Assembly: GCA_949317995.1 (NCBI GenBank)
Contig: OX439052.1
Span: forward strand, 37,263,932-37,327,931
Length of the DNA stretch: 64,000 nucleotides
DNA from: Acholoe squamosa
Taxonomy: Eukaryota; Annelida; Polychaeta; Phyllodocida; Polynoidae
Reading direction: 5' to 3'
Numbering within the stretch: the first letter of the stretch is position 1; each line of letters opens with the position of its first letter. The notes below the pieces were generated by a model. The model was not told the origin of the DNA. It saw nothing but the letters and a program-made list of their open reading frames with translations, and did not search any database. A program made the position numbers and the translations under genes. This document shows positions 1 to 12,600 of the stretch, piece after piece.

Positions 1-2480
1 GCCTAAAGGTAAAGCAAATACAGAAATCTCTGTATTCTTTAAGGGTGTAAGTAACCTGCCTGTTACAGTTTTAAAATAAAACAATTATTGTGTAACTGGC
101 TATCTGATACTCAACTCATTTGGTCACCAGTCTAGGTGATTACTAAATAAGTACACTAGGGTGCCGCTATGGCTCTAGGTAATACTTCAGTGTATCAGTA
201 TATAGTTTCAACACCAGGTTGGACAACCTAATCCTGTGCTAGCATAATTTCAGGGAAATTATGGCAAAAGGTATAGGTATTGGAAACTTTAGTGCCCGAA
301 AGACCTGACACAAGCTAATAAGCCTGTGGCTACCCATTGACCTTTTAAGAAAGTTCTGAGGAGTTTTCACAGGTAAGGGTCTCAGTGATTTTTGAAATCA
401 CTACAAGGCAGCTTATCGGTTATTGGCAACATGCCCAGAAAAATGGTAAAGCTGCCTTCCCAGGTGATGCAGGTCATAAATTTCTCCACAGAAATTTTTT
501 GGCATAAGGTATAGGTAATTTGATTGTTTAAATCACAACCTAACCACTTGATTTTGACACCTTATTAAGAATCTGCCCTCACCAGAGAGACAGGTCAAAT
601 TTTTTCTCTATCATTCTCACCACAAAGGTAGCATAGAGAAATTTGACATGCTGATTAAAGATCAGCTTGCCAGTGTTGTGCCAGAAGGTCACAAATCTGG
701 TGGTGTCAATCATCTTACACCTTACTCCGGTAACAAGTCCCATCGCAGGTCTGGACAGTTACACTGGAGTCACTGTTTAGAATTTTACCCAAATTCTAAA
801 CACAGTGGTCTAACTGTAGAGCAGGCACAGAAAGAGCTGTATTTTAGGTATAGCTAACCTGCTTATCTTGGTGACATGATAAGGCCATAGACCCTATCTA
901 AGAACCAATCTTAAAATGTCTGGAAATTTTTCCACCACAGTGAAAAATTTTTGTAACGAATCTTTACCAGATTCTATAGCAGTAGTTAGTCTAAGCTAAC
1001 AGCTACCAAAAGACATTTATTGGTGTAAACTGAAAACACAACTCCTATCACCAATCTTAGGTGAAGAACATGAGTAGGAGTGTTCAGCAGATTAAATAAC
1101 TTTATCTGCATTTATAGTGTATCAGTTTGAAGTCAACCAAGGAGGGGTGATCAACTTAGCCTGTGCCTCTGTACAGTCAGAGAAATAAGGCAAAGGTAAA
1201 GGAAATTGTGATATCACAATCTCACTCAACCCCAAGTAAGCTTGTAAGGCTTGTGACTGTAAGCGGACCCTCTGGAAAAATTTTTGAAATTTTTCGGCAT
1301 AAGGTAAGGGTCTCAAGTGATTCTCTGACTCACTTTAATTAAGAATTAACAGGCTTGTTAATCTTTTGGGCATAAGGTGTAGACAAGTGATTTTCTAAAT
1401 CACCACCTTTTACGCCCTTGCAAAGGCAGTCACAAACTAAAGCTCTGAAAAGCCTAGCTTTAGCCCTCCCCGGGGAGGCAGGTCATAAATTTCTCCAACT
1501 GAGAAATTTTTTCGGCATAAGGTATAGGTAAGCTGAATTAGCAATTCAAAACCTAGACAGCCAAAAGACAGTCATAGACAATCAGCCCTCCGCGAGGAGG
1601 CTAGTCTTTCAAATTTCTCTAAATGAGAAATTTTTCGGCATAAGGTATAGGTAAAAGCAGTTTTACAAGTATCAACCTATACAGCCGTGTTTAGACACCG
1701 TTCTTAAGACTTCTGCCCTCCCCAGGGAGACAGGTCAAAATTTTCTATCATAATCAGCGAAAATGGTAGAAAATCGAACCACTGATTGAATCAGCTAGCC
1801 AGTGTTGTGCCAGGGGGCCACAACTCTGGTGGTGTCAAGGTCCTCTTACACCCAAACTCCAGTAGCAAGTCCCACCACAGGTCCGGACAGTTACGAAGGA
1901 GTTACTGTTTAAGAATTGTACCCAAATTCTAAAAACAGTGGCCTATCTGTACAGCGAGCACAGAGTCCAGCGTCTTAATGGTGTAGATAACCTCCCTGAT
2001 ACACAGCCATTTCATCACAAGTCAGTCTGTGAGTACGGGATGGCTCGTGCCACTTCATTTCATCAGAAATTAATGTGGAGACCTGCAGCGGTCCGACTTT
2101 GAGTGTATCAGGCACAAAATAATTTTAATATACCATAGGTTAAGTCCACCAGCTCAGAACATAGCCAGGTGGGTCAACAGACTGAACTCCATCAAGAGGC
2201 ATATCTGTGACTATCTAACCAGTGCAAAGGTCTACTAAAATTATTTCGTTTGATGATGTCAACTCAGGTTCCAGATCATGAACCTATGGGTAGATTGACA
2301 AACATCAAGTGTCAATCAAGGCTTCAGAACACAAGCCTAAAATTGACAAACTTGGTTAGTTTTGGAGATAAAAGAGGTAAACTGACAGGTAAAAGGAAGC
2401 AGAAATCCTCCTAAGTTACCCTTAGCAGGAGTGTGGAGGTAGATAACCTCAACCACCACCCCAGCAGGCAGACTGACACT
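1..2480. repeat. Dense field of short hairpins with a conserved linker
   Basis: Near-perfect stem-loops follow one another every 30-50 bases. Examples: 17-36 (AATACAGA/TCTGTATT), 243-263 (CATAATTTC/GAAATTATG), 394-412 (AGTGATTT/AAATCACT), 771-807 (CACTGTTTAGAATTT and its partner), 1275-1295 (GAAAAATTT/AAATTTTTC), 1465-1478 (CCTCCCC/GGGGAGG), 1487-1509 (AAATTTCTC/GAGAAATTT), 2140-2176 and 2294-2321. Several are followed by the same linker, close to GGCATAAGGTATAGGTAA (264, 501, 1296, 1369, 1514, 1638). It lies in the dynein intron after exon 33. No coding potential is seen. Confidence 0.8.
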
Positions 2481-3613
2481 AGAGTGACAGTACAGGCCTT
2501 GGTCTATGGGAACTACCTCTATTATCGCCCAAAAACAAACCAACAAAAACATAACATACAAAGCAAACCAAGTAAAAATGGACAAGAAAAAGGTGAAAAC
2601 GATGGAAAAACAGAGTAATCTCACAGTTTTTGGAAGAAAATCCGTCTTAAAGGCACCAAAATAACAATATAACCGAGAAAACGGCGGGCCGAGACGAAAA
2701 GTTCGGCGCCGAACCGGAAATGACCGGAAAATACCGGAAACTCCCGAAGATTTTGCCGCCAAACGGTTCTAACTTATTGTTGGTGTCGTAAAAGTATACG
2801 AAATCGTATTTTCGATCAAATTAAGACGGAAAAGGGCCAAAAACAGAAGATATTAACAAAATATTAAAGAAATGATCTTTAATAAAGGAAAACGGGGTGA
2901 AAAAACTCGCCTAAAGTAGAACGATCGGGATAAAACCCAAACTGCTTCTCCGTGATCGGCGGGAAAACAGAGATCGTTAAAATTTTTAGAAAATTAGCCT
3001 AAAGAGGCCTAATCTTAACTTTTCAGGCGAGTTAAACCCCCTAAGACATAATAAAATCAGATATGAAAAATGGAAGTACTAAAAATTGCCAAGACTCACT
3101 CGAAATTGTAAGCCAAATTGCGAGACGTCCTCCTCCTATGGAAATACACAGCAGTCTGACATCTACGGATCTGCGCATGCGCATCTCCTATTAGACCGCA
3201 ACGACATCTATCGTTGCGCTCTGGAATAGAAATGTCATTACTCTTGCGCTGGCAGCACTGTAGGACATTGGGGTTTTTATCTGTTGCACGCATTAATAGT
3301 CTGAAATCTCGGTTCACGGCTGAGAAAAGATTTGCATCGTGTGGAAGAGCCATACGTATATCCTGAGTGCTGAAAACCTAGAATGAAGATGGAAACAATT
3401 TGAACACTTTAGTAAATTCAAGTTTGATCAAGGTAGTATTCAGCTCGTAATTAAAATTATTTGAATAAAGTTGATAGTATAGAAGCAGGGTGCTGTGGAC
3501 ATGCTAGCAGATAAGTGAACATCATGTAAATTACATAAGAAAGATATTAGCTAAACTGCATTGTCTCAAAGACCTTAAAACGACTTTTTTATCAATCAGA
3601 TATAGATACTCAC
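2481..3613. other. Intron sequence, unclassified, CG-containing
   Basis: Less structured than the flanking hairpin field, though a few remain (CAACGA/TCGTTG near 3200; TGCGCATGCGCA palindrome near 3173; ACTCGCC at 2905 against GGCGAGT at 3023). It has short ACCGGAAA repeats near 2712-2740. It may be the end of a larger element that includes the hairpin field. No gene seen. Confidence 0.4.
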
Positions 3614-6600
3614 ATCTTCGAGTTCGACCCACTTCTCCTGTACCTCGAGCCATGTGGTGAGGACGGCTTCCACGGTCTGTAGCCTCTTCTGCCACTTCAT
3701 CACCTACACAGGGCGACAATCAGCCGTAATGTATGATAGTGCAACAATCAGCAGTAACATCTTCATGGAAATCTTCTACTGTATGTATCTTTTAACAAAA
3801 TAGGCCATGACATATCATTGTTCTCCCTTTGAAATGGCTAAGAGTAGCCATGGAGTAATCCATTATGAATTATAGTGTGAGCAACTATGACTTTGTAGTA
3901 TTGTTAAACCAAAAACCTGATATACCCTAGGGTAAATCAGACATGAGAAATATATTCCAGAATTAAACCCTCAGAAGCCTAGACACCATGGTACATGCTG
4001 TGTCATTGAGCATTTTGTTCATTACGTACCTCGTCGAGGAAGGACCCAGCGGCCGAGCTGCTCTGCATCGCCTGTAGTGCTACCTGGTGAGACTCGAGCT
4101 CATCAAAGATTGGTTCTGTTGTCGTCAGCAGCGTCAACACACCCGAATCCTGTAGAAAGAATTAATACTTTGCTTCCTTTCTTTCTTCAACAAATCCAGT
4201 ATTTAATCTTTGACCTATCAACACAGGCTCAGTGTCAAACCCACTATTGCTATATTATTTAATGTCAAAAAGTTGTTTAAAGGTGATATGTTCAGTATCT
4301 TCTTTTTCGGAATGATAGAAAAATGATATAGAAGGAAATATTGAAAGGCAGTCTTTGATCCTTTTTTTGAATGTCAATACTAAAACTGCTTCATAGCAGT
4401 TTTGACTTCTGACTCCAACCTGGAAGCAACTTACACAATGTCTAAATTTGGCATATGTTACTCTAAAGTGATGGTCTTAGTATTTTAACTGGTAAAACTT
4501 TCAATTTGTAACAGAAATAAAACGCAACAAGTACAACTCCGCCATACAATTTGTTTAGGTACAGATTGAGATGGGAAAATTGATAACCATTTTAGAGCAA
4601 TGAGTTGTGATTGGCCATTTATCCATTTTTGATATGTCTCATAATTGATTGATTCTTTCCTCTTAAACTTGCATAAATATAGTTTGTTCCTTAAACATAC
4701 AATTCAAATAGAATAAAATTAGAATTTTTTTTTATTTTTTTTTACATTTTGCCTTTTATATTAAAAAAAAACCTGTGGGGGAGAGTATCCATCTACTGGT
4801 GGTATATAAATCTCAGATTAGTCAGTGAAAGAGGAAGGGTTAAATAGTCTAAAGTGGAAACTCTATGCCATAACCAAGAAAGTCTATTAATTTTAGAGAG
4901 TGTAGAAGGGAACAGGAATAATTATTCAGATATCCTTCTAAAAGACAACTAGAGGCTCTATACTTTATTGACACAAGTCTAAATACCTGGAACTATAAAG
5001 GGTTAAGTGTGTCCTCTGGAACATATCCCCTGTGGTACACATGGGTTATATTTGGTGGGAGGTGTGGGGAAGGGTAGATTGTAGGGGATCTTACTAAAGG
5101 CACTATGGGATGGTATATAGAGGACTGAAGGGTGCAACTGGGATAGATTCACTTGAAAATTGGGTATTTTAATGCTAAAAAATTGGGTGTTTTATAGCTG
5201 AAAGTTTTAAAATTATAAAACTAAAACTGGGATATTTATGCTATGCCAACACATTTTGGGTTGGGGAAATTAGGAGGGGTTGGGTTGAAAACACAGATGT
5301 TAAAAATAGACCATTTCCCCCAATAGTCATCACAGTCCAAAAAAGGACATTTCCAACAGGTTGTCAAAAAGTCAAAAGATTCACAAAAGGACATACCTCA
5401 AATTCAAACTGAAGTTGTGGAAAAAGATATGAAAAGGTCAGTCAAGGAAATTCTCATTTTAACATGTGGGTGGTACAGGATTTTTACTTCTTTAATGAAA
5501 AAAAAGGGGGATTGGAAAAATGGGGTTCAATAAATGGGATTCAGGTATGACTCTTTTTTCCACTTTTTTTTGTGGAAAATGCATGAAATGACACTCATTA
5601 TCTTCTTTCTAAATGGTTCTTCCTGACAGAGATCCTAACTGGTATTACAGGATCAAGGGAAAAGGCCTTCCTGAAGTCTTTGAATGGCTCTCTTCTTTTC
5701 TATCAACTATCTCTGCATTAACCTTACTTTTTTACTCTACTACAGCCAAGGACCCACTAGTGCGACACTGGCAGCGGCAAACAACAGTATTCTTAAAGAT
5801 GACATTCTTCCAGGGAATTACCACTGCGAAATGTGTGAAACATATGTTAAGTATTCAGAACATAGGATTTTCAAGAACGTGTCTTGCTTGACCCTATGAG
5901 ACTTCCTCATGTTTGATCGGACATTCCATCCTGGATGTCCTCAACAGATTTGAGGGAGAAAACCGCTATTGGGGCGTGTCCCTACTACTGTATTTTGGCA
6001 AGATTTGCCGTTACCAGTGTTGCAAAACTGGGTCCAGGCTAACAGGTATGCAGATGTGAATACACTTAGAAAGGATATTCGAGTGAAATGTATAATACAA
6101 TATGTTCAGGTCTCTTCACCGAAAGATAATCGCAATAACTAAACATTAAGCCTTTAAGGGTCACATCATGAATCCATGAATCATCATTCAGCGTAATCCA
6201 CGAATGAACCCATGGCTGATCTACTACCGTAATCTCCCGCGTATAAGGTGCAGCCCACGTATTAGGCGCACCTAGATTTTTGGAAAATTCTCAAAAAAAT
6301 GAAAAATTCATAACATTGGTTCTACAGAATGAATTTTCAAAATTCAAAAACCTATGGGTAGGTTGGGCCACCTTGGACCCTCTTGGGCCCCAATTTGTCC
6401 TTTTATGACATCAAAGATATCAAAGAAAGGTCTTGGGGTGTCCCCCTTGTGGATCCAATGAGAACTAAAACCCACTGTATTTGACGCGCCTTATACGCGG
6501 GAGATTAAGGTAGCTAGGGGTTGTATTCCGGCATTACGCTCACCTTAGACTGAAGTGAGAAACATCTTAGGCATTATATGTCCTTTGAAGGATTAATGTA

Positions 6601-9600
6601 ATATGCAAATTATCTTTCAGAAGAGTATCTGACATTCTGTAGTAAAATGTCTGCTGAGTGATAAATATCTGTGCTTATCAGAGGTGAGGTACCATCGACA
6701 ATTGTGTATACACAGTCTATACTTAACACGGACCTTAATACTTCTACAACATTTATACTAATACTAAGTATTTACGCTGGACTAGTCACCAAAATTGAAT
6801 TAGGTGTATACTTGTCCCTTTGCTGACAGTACTGAACTGTGCAACAAATTTCTGACTTTCTCAATTACCAGTAATCATTGGTAAAACTATTGCTTTTTCT
6901 GTGTTCTTGTTTGTTTTTTTAATCATTTTTGGATATGTTTGGAGATTACTTTTACAGATTCTTTAAGTCTCTGAGTGCTCAGGTTTTAATGTTTAGTTAT
7001 ATTCAATAAAGTGATTTAAGGGTTTCATGATTGATTTTCTTTAGTTGAATACATTAAAAACACGTCTAAAATTTCAGATTGGAATTATTAGAATCTTTGC
7101 CAAAATTAAAGAGCTTTGATATTATTAATCATCATCATAATAACCATACGTCAAAAAGATGACACCCCATTTCATTTGTGGAAAGTATCAGGATTAACAT
7201 TTTATGATTTCTTTTTTTAATTGATCAATTTTCCAATAGTTTCACCTCACACCTACAGACTTGTTTCTAGTCACTCACCTCAGGATGGAGTCCAAACTTA
7301 AGAACAAAACAGTAAATTCTTAAAACTTATTGATCCTCTCTTTGAGGCCTAATAATATTCTTTAGACCCTGTCCTATAATTCTTATCTTTGTTGGGAAAA
7401 TATAGTTTGGGTTTAGATAGAGAATTGGGACTTATCTCATGTGTGTGACTTTATTTCACACACACAAAAGAAAGTAAAAATACTTAGTAAAGAAAGATAC
7501 TTTGAGGAGGGGGATATCTGGGGAAAATACTGATATATCTTTCATACATTTATACAAATGTAAAATAAAAGAAATAAACTTGTAAAAGTTGTATGCACTT
7601 TACCTCGCCTAGATTGATGAGTGAGTTGGGGAGAGAACAGATGGATGCGCGGCGTGCACGACCCAGTGAGCTCTGGTTGGAGATCCGGCTGGCTGCTCGT
7701 GCATTTGCTCTGCTTCCTGATGCTGTGACCGGTGTCTCAGACATCTCACTCTGGTTATCCTATAAACCAACAAAAAAAAAATGGTCAATAAAATCTATTT
7801 AGAAAAGACTTTGTTTGAATTAAATCTTGGCATCAAGGAACACATTTGCCTGACCTATATTTAAAGCACAAATACTGAAAAACCTTGCACGTTAGCCTTC
7901 TAAGCAGAATTGCCCTTTATAAGCCATCTTAGGTTTAAAGGCAGAATTTGTTGCATCATACGGTGAGAAATCCAACCACTTAAAAAGATATTTTCCTATG
8001 CAAACTTTTGTACTCAAACTCACATTCAGATTTACAGTATGCAAGGCTAAGCGACAGTCTTAAATGAATTTACTACTGTGGCACTATATCAAAAACGCAT
8101 TGTCATAACGCAGGCATTTCACACATGCGGCTGACACTATGAAGCATTTACCGAACACAAGGTATAAAGGTATATCATACCGATGTTAAAAAGCATATTT
8201 TTCCTGCAGGAAATCCATTGGATCACATAAAAAAAATAATTCTTCAATTTGCTCGCACACACTCATTTTATTTTTCAAAACCCAAATCTTTTTTTGGTGT
8301 GGCTTTACACTTATAGGTTCTGGTACACCAATGAATTTCTGGCTCCTTCTGCCGCCAGGACTTCATTAGTGCATTAAGGTGAACAATTGGATAGATGTAC
8401 TAATGCATTAGTGGCATACATGATCATTCTTACCTGTTCCTGGGCTGTGGTTGTACTCTGTGCGGGCTGGAAGCGGACGTGCTCCTGCGTCTCAAAGATC
8501 TTACTCAGCCACACCTCCTCATACGTCTTCAATGACTGTTCTATAGACAGGTCCTTCACTGCTCGCTGAACGATCGCACGGACATCATCCACATGTTCTG
8601 TAGGTAAGATATGGTATATAGATAATTGCATCATATCCTTAATCTTCTAAAAGTGAATTAAAGAAAATAGGCTAATTGGTGGTGCTGATAAATGAATGCA
8701 GTAATGCAGTTATGACGAGCCTTTTCTACATTCAGGGCTACATTCCTGCATTATGCCAACCAATTGGGAGTGCATCATTCTCATCGGGTTGGAATAATGC
8801 AGGAATGTAGCCTTGATAAATACTCGCCAGGGCTGCATTCATGCATCATGACAAACAAAGCGTATACATTTGTAGAGGTCGGCGGAAAATGTCCTGGAGA
8901 AACCGGGAGTCGAACCCAGGACCCTCCAACATGCAGGCGGAAGCTCTACCACTGAGCTACTTCCCCGTCTGACATTCTCTACCTTCCATCTACATCTGGA
9001 TCGGTATAATACACACGTAGGGGGAGCTACCACCGGATGCCAGCCCCTGGGGGCTGGGATCTCCAGAAACGGGGCTGCTGGTCTTACGGCAGAGCTGGCC
9101 CCTACACTCCTCCCTACCTACGGGGGGTAGCTTATACCGGCTGACCAGCCCCTGAGGGCTGGTGCAACCGGAACGGGGACAGATGGCATACTGCCATGGA
9201 CTCACAGCCAGAGCTGGCCCCTACACATTAATGCATAATGCTGCACTTTGAGGGCTAACTCATAGTTCATTTTTAAAACAGGAACTTCAGATGTTACAAA
9301 AGGTTCTTTATTATTAAAGATATTATTAAAGTGAGTTATTTCCTTTCTTTTTATTATTTTGTTTATTATCTAACAATCTACTTTTGAATAATCTAATATT
9401 CTACAACTTAGGTCATTTATAATTGATGTACTCACTCTGTAGTCCCAGACTGAGAAGTTCCCCTAGCGTCATGCGTTTAAGGGTGTCATTGTCAACCTGC
9501 ACAGCGCCCCCAGTAACACGTACCAGCTGCTTCCAGTGTCGTGTCCGCATCGCAGGGTTTGACAAGTCGTCAATCAACGGCAGACAGTCCTGTGGAACAT

Positions 9601-12600
9601 AGATTGTGTGAATGTTATCAAACAGAGTTCCTTAGTCTTTAAAGGGCTGGATGATGCCTCAAGAAGTCAAAATGCCGGCACTGCTTTGGTATGTTATTAA
9701 ATTCAGAAAGATATTTTAAAGGTTAGAAAATGTTCTTTTTACTTTAAATGCAGACATACCATGACATTTTCAAAAGGAATTTTTGTTTTGCATAACTAAC
9801 AGTAAAACATACCGAAGTTTAGTATTTGTACATAATCAAAGTCCCACCTGTATATTGGTGATAGCCTCGAGGAGGCCGAGGTAGACGTCCCACGTGAAGA
9901 CGTCGTCAGACAGACCGCGGACCACCTCCAGTTGGCGATTTGTCTCTTCACGCAGGAACTTGGTGTTCATTTTCTGCCACCGGTGGCGCTTCCACTCACT
10001 CTGCTGCTCGTCTATTATCCTGCAAATTTAACATATGCCAACATATTTGACTATGATTAACTTGAGTAAATCTATACTAAGTTTTAACATTCTACTGTGA
10101 AGATACCGATATTGGATTGCAGCACTAAAACAATTCTAACATTATTTCAAAGTATTGACAATGTCAGGACTGCAAGATGCTAAATTCAAGCAACATGACA
10201 ACAAATGGTCATGATACATTGATAAACTTCATGGCCCTAAATAAAGCGGTTTAGGTGTCATGTCCTAAATCTGACCAATTGTGACGCCACAAAGTACAGC
10301 AGAAAAATTCTGCTTCCTGCCCTTTATCAGCAGATGTGCTACTGTGTAACTCGAACCTTTTATATTCAATAAAATAACCCTTTCAAAATAGATACTCATG
10401 AAGAGACGGGTCTTTTCCCTTAATAACAAGTGCCTGATAAGGCAGAATGCTCACCTGACGGTCTCCCAGACAGACTTGAGATTGCTAAGGTCCAGGTGAC
10501 ACTGTGGTAATAGAGAGAAGTTGACGACTGATGTCTCGAGCAGATCCTGGAGCTCTATCAAATCCTGTGCCTCATTCTCCAGCACCTCGAGGCGCTTGAC
10601 AAAGTTGTCAATGATGACCCACGACTCGCCCAGAGAGCAGTCGCGGCTGTACACCTCCGACCCCTCCAGCTCTGTGTGTAGCTGGTTAACACGCTCACCA
10701 AATGTAGCAAGGTCCTGGAACGAGGATACAAATGATATTGGATTATACAGAATAGCTGTAGTGCTAGTAGTCTCAGATCGGTTTCTTACATATTTTATTA
10801 AGTGATTGATGAGGATATATGCTGCCTTTTCAACTAATATCTATAATCAAACCTTTTACAGGACTAGCAAATTTATACTTGTTATTTGAGATAAATGAGA
10901 ATCTGATGCAAGTGATGGAAATATGCAGGATAAAGGTCGGGAGTTTAAGTACTTTACTTTTCCCTTTCTTATGACTGATAAATTGTACCTGCCAAGTGCC
11001 AATATAGCCTTGAAAGAAAGAACCCTTTTTTTGGGTTGTTAGTTAGCATGACGTGTGGAGGCAGCCCTGGTGATTCACTTAGCAGGGCTGCATCCATGTA
11101 CCATGATGGCAAAAAGACAGCAGTCAGTCACCCTTAAAGAGCCGCTATCAAATGCAGGAGTGCATCTTGCCCATCGGTCAACATGATGCACCAATGAAGT
11201 GCTGGCGAGTCTGCTCACCAGGACTTCCTTGGAGCCCCTTGCCGACCCTGCGGGAGTGTGTATATCAGTCCCATAGGGTCGTCATGATACTTGAATGCAG
11301 CCCTGGCGAGCTACTTGCCAGGGCTGCATTCATGCATCATGACGACCAATAGGCATGATGCATAAATGCCTACGAAGCCCTTAAAATGTCAAAATAGCTA
11401 AAAGACCCACTCGTGTGATACGGTCAGACTCCTCCTGTATGCGGGGCCCAAGGCGCTGTTTGGCTAAGGACACCTTAGTCTTGAGGCTGTTCCAGCGTGC
11501 TGGGGCTGCGTCAAACAACTGCTGTGTGTTGTCTGGTAACTGTTGACCGTACTTCTTAACGAGGAGAACCGTGCGGTGCATGGCAGCAAACTTACCATCC
11601 ATCTCTGACTGTTGTGCTGACACCTGGAACGTGTGAAAGAGTAAAGTATTTTCAAGGTCAAAAGGAAAAAGTTATGTTAGTCCATCATCATAAAGCACCA
11701 ATCAAGTACTGGCAAGTCAACTCAGCCTTACAATATTGGTGTATCATGCCCCCCCCCTTTTGTGAGTGTACACTATAAAGTTGGGATGAGTCACAAATGC
11801 AGTCCTGGCGAGTTATTCACCAGAGCACCATTCATGCATCATGATGCAAAATAGTTACAACACATTAATGCACTATGCAGCTTTTATAAAAAAAAAAAGA
11901 GTTACTGATGGGCAAGGGGACCCCAACAATAACTCTTTAAGAGCGATCAGGAAATATTTTACTGTAAGACCAAATGCATGCAATTTCAGTAAAACATCGG
12001 CGATTCCTATATCTTGAGTATCTGTATTCATTAACAACAATGCATGAATAGAGGGTTCGCCTAACCTCGTTAAAGAGTCGCATCATCTTCATGAATGAAG
12101 CGGTGTCTCGCTCCTCCCCGGTGATGCCTTCAATCTCTGGCTCGATCCTCTTCAAGAAAGTGTCCAAGTTCTCCAGCATATCTGTCACCTGCAGCAATAT
12201 AACAGTAATATCAACTAGGCGTCCAAGTGGTTGTGTAGCACTGTCAAGTAAGTAATCTCATTTATGCCAACAAAAGTGCTTATTACTTTTCTTGATCAAT
12301 CATCTCAGTAACATTATCTGCCTGACTGGGACACCCATGGTTTGCATCACTTAAGATATCCAAAAATGGTGGCCCACGTGAGCACATTCCTCTGTCTTAG
12401 GGAAGAAGATGGGGATATATAAATGATTTAATGCAGCAATTGATATATTTTTGGTTCGGGATTCGAGTCTCAGAAAGAAATTCTTCCACACATGTGTGCT
12501 TACCAGAACGAATATGGTAAACTATTTTGCTGCATCATGCTGTTCTCACAGGCTTAAAGCAATAACTAACCTGGTCTGAGAGGTATTTGGTGAAAGTCCA

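Noticed and set aside
1..2480. CRISPR-like array from regularly spaced linker repeats
   Set aside because: Spacing is irregular, the intervals are self-complementary rather than unique spacers, and the DNA is eukaryotic.
2337..2762. 141-codon minus-strand frame
   Set aside because: Covers the end of the hairpin field and unclassified intron; composition is not protein-like and no family is recognised.
5613..5899. Plus-strand frames of 71-92 codons
   Set aside because: No start context, no family match, and position inside a dynein intron next to repeat debris.
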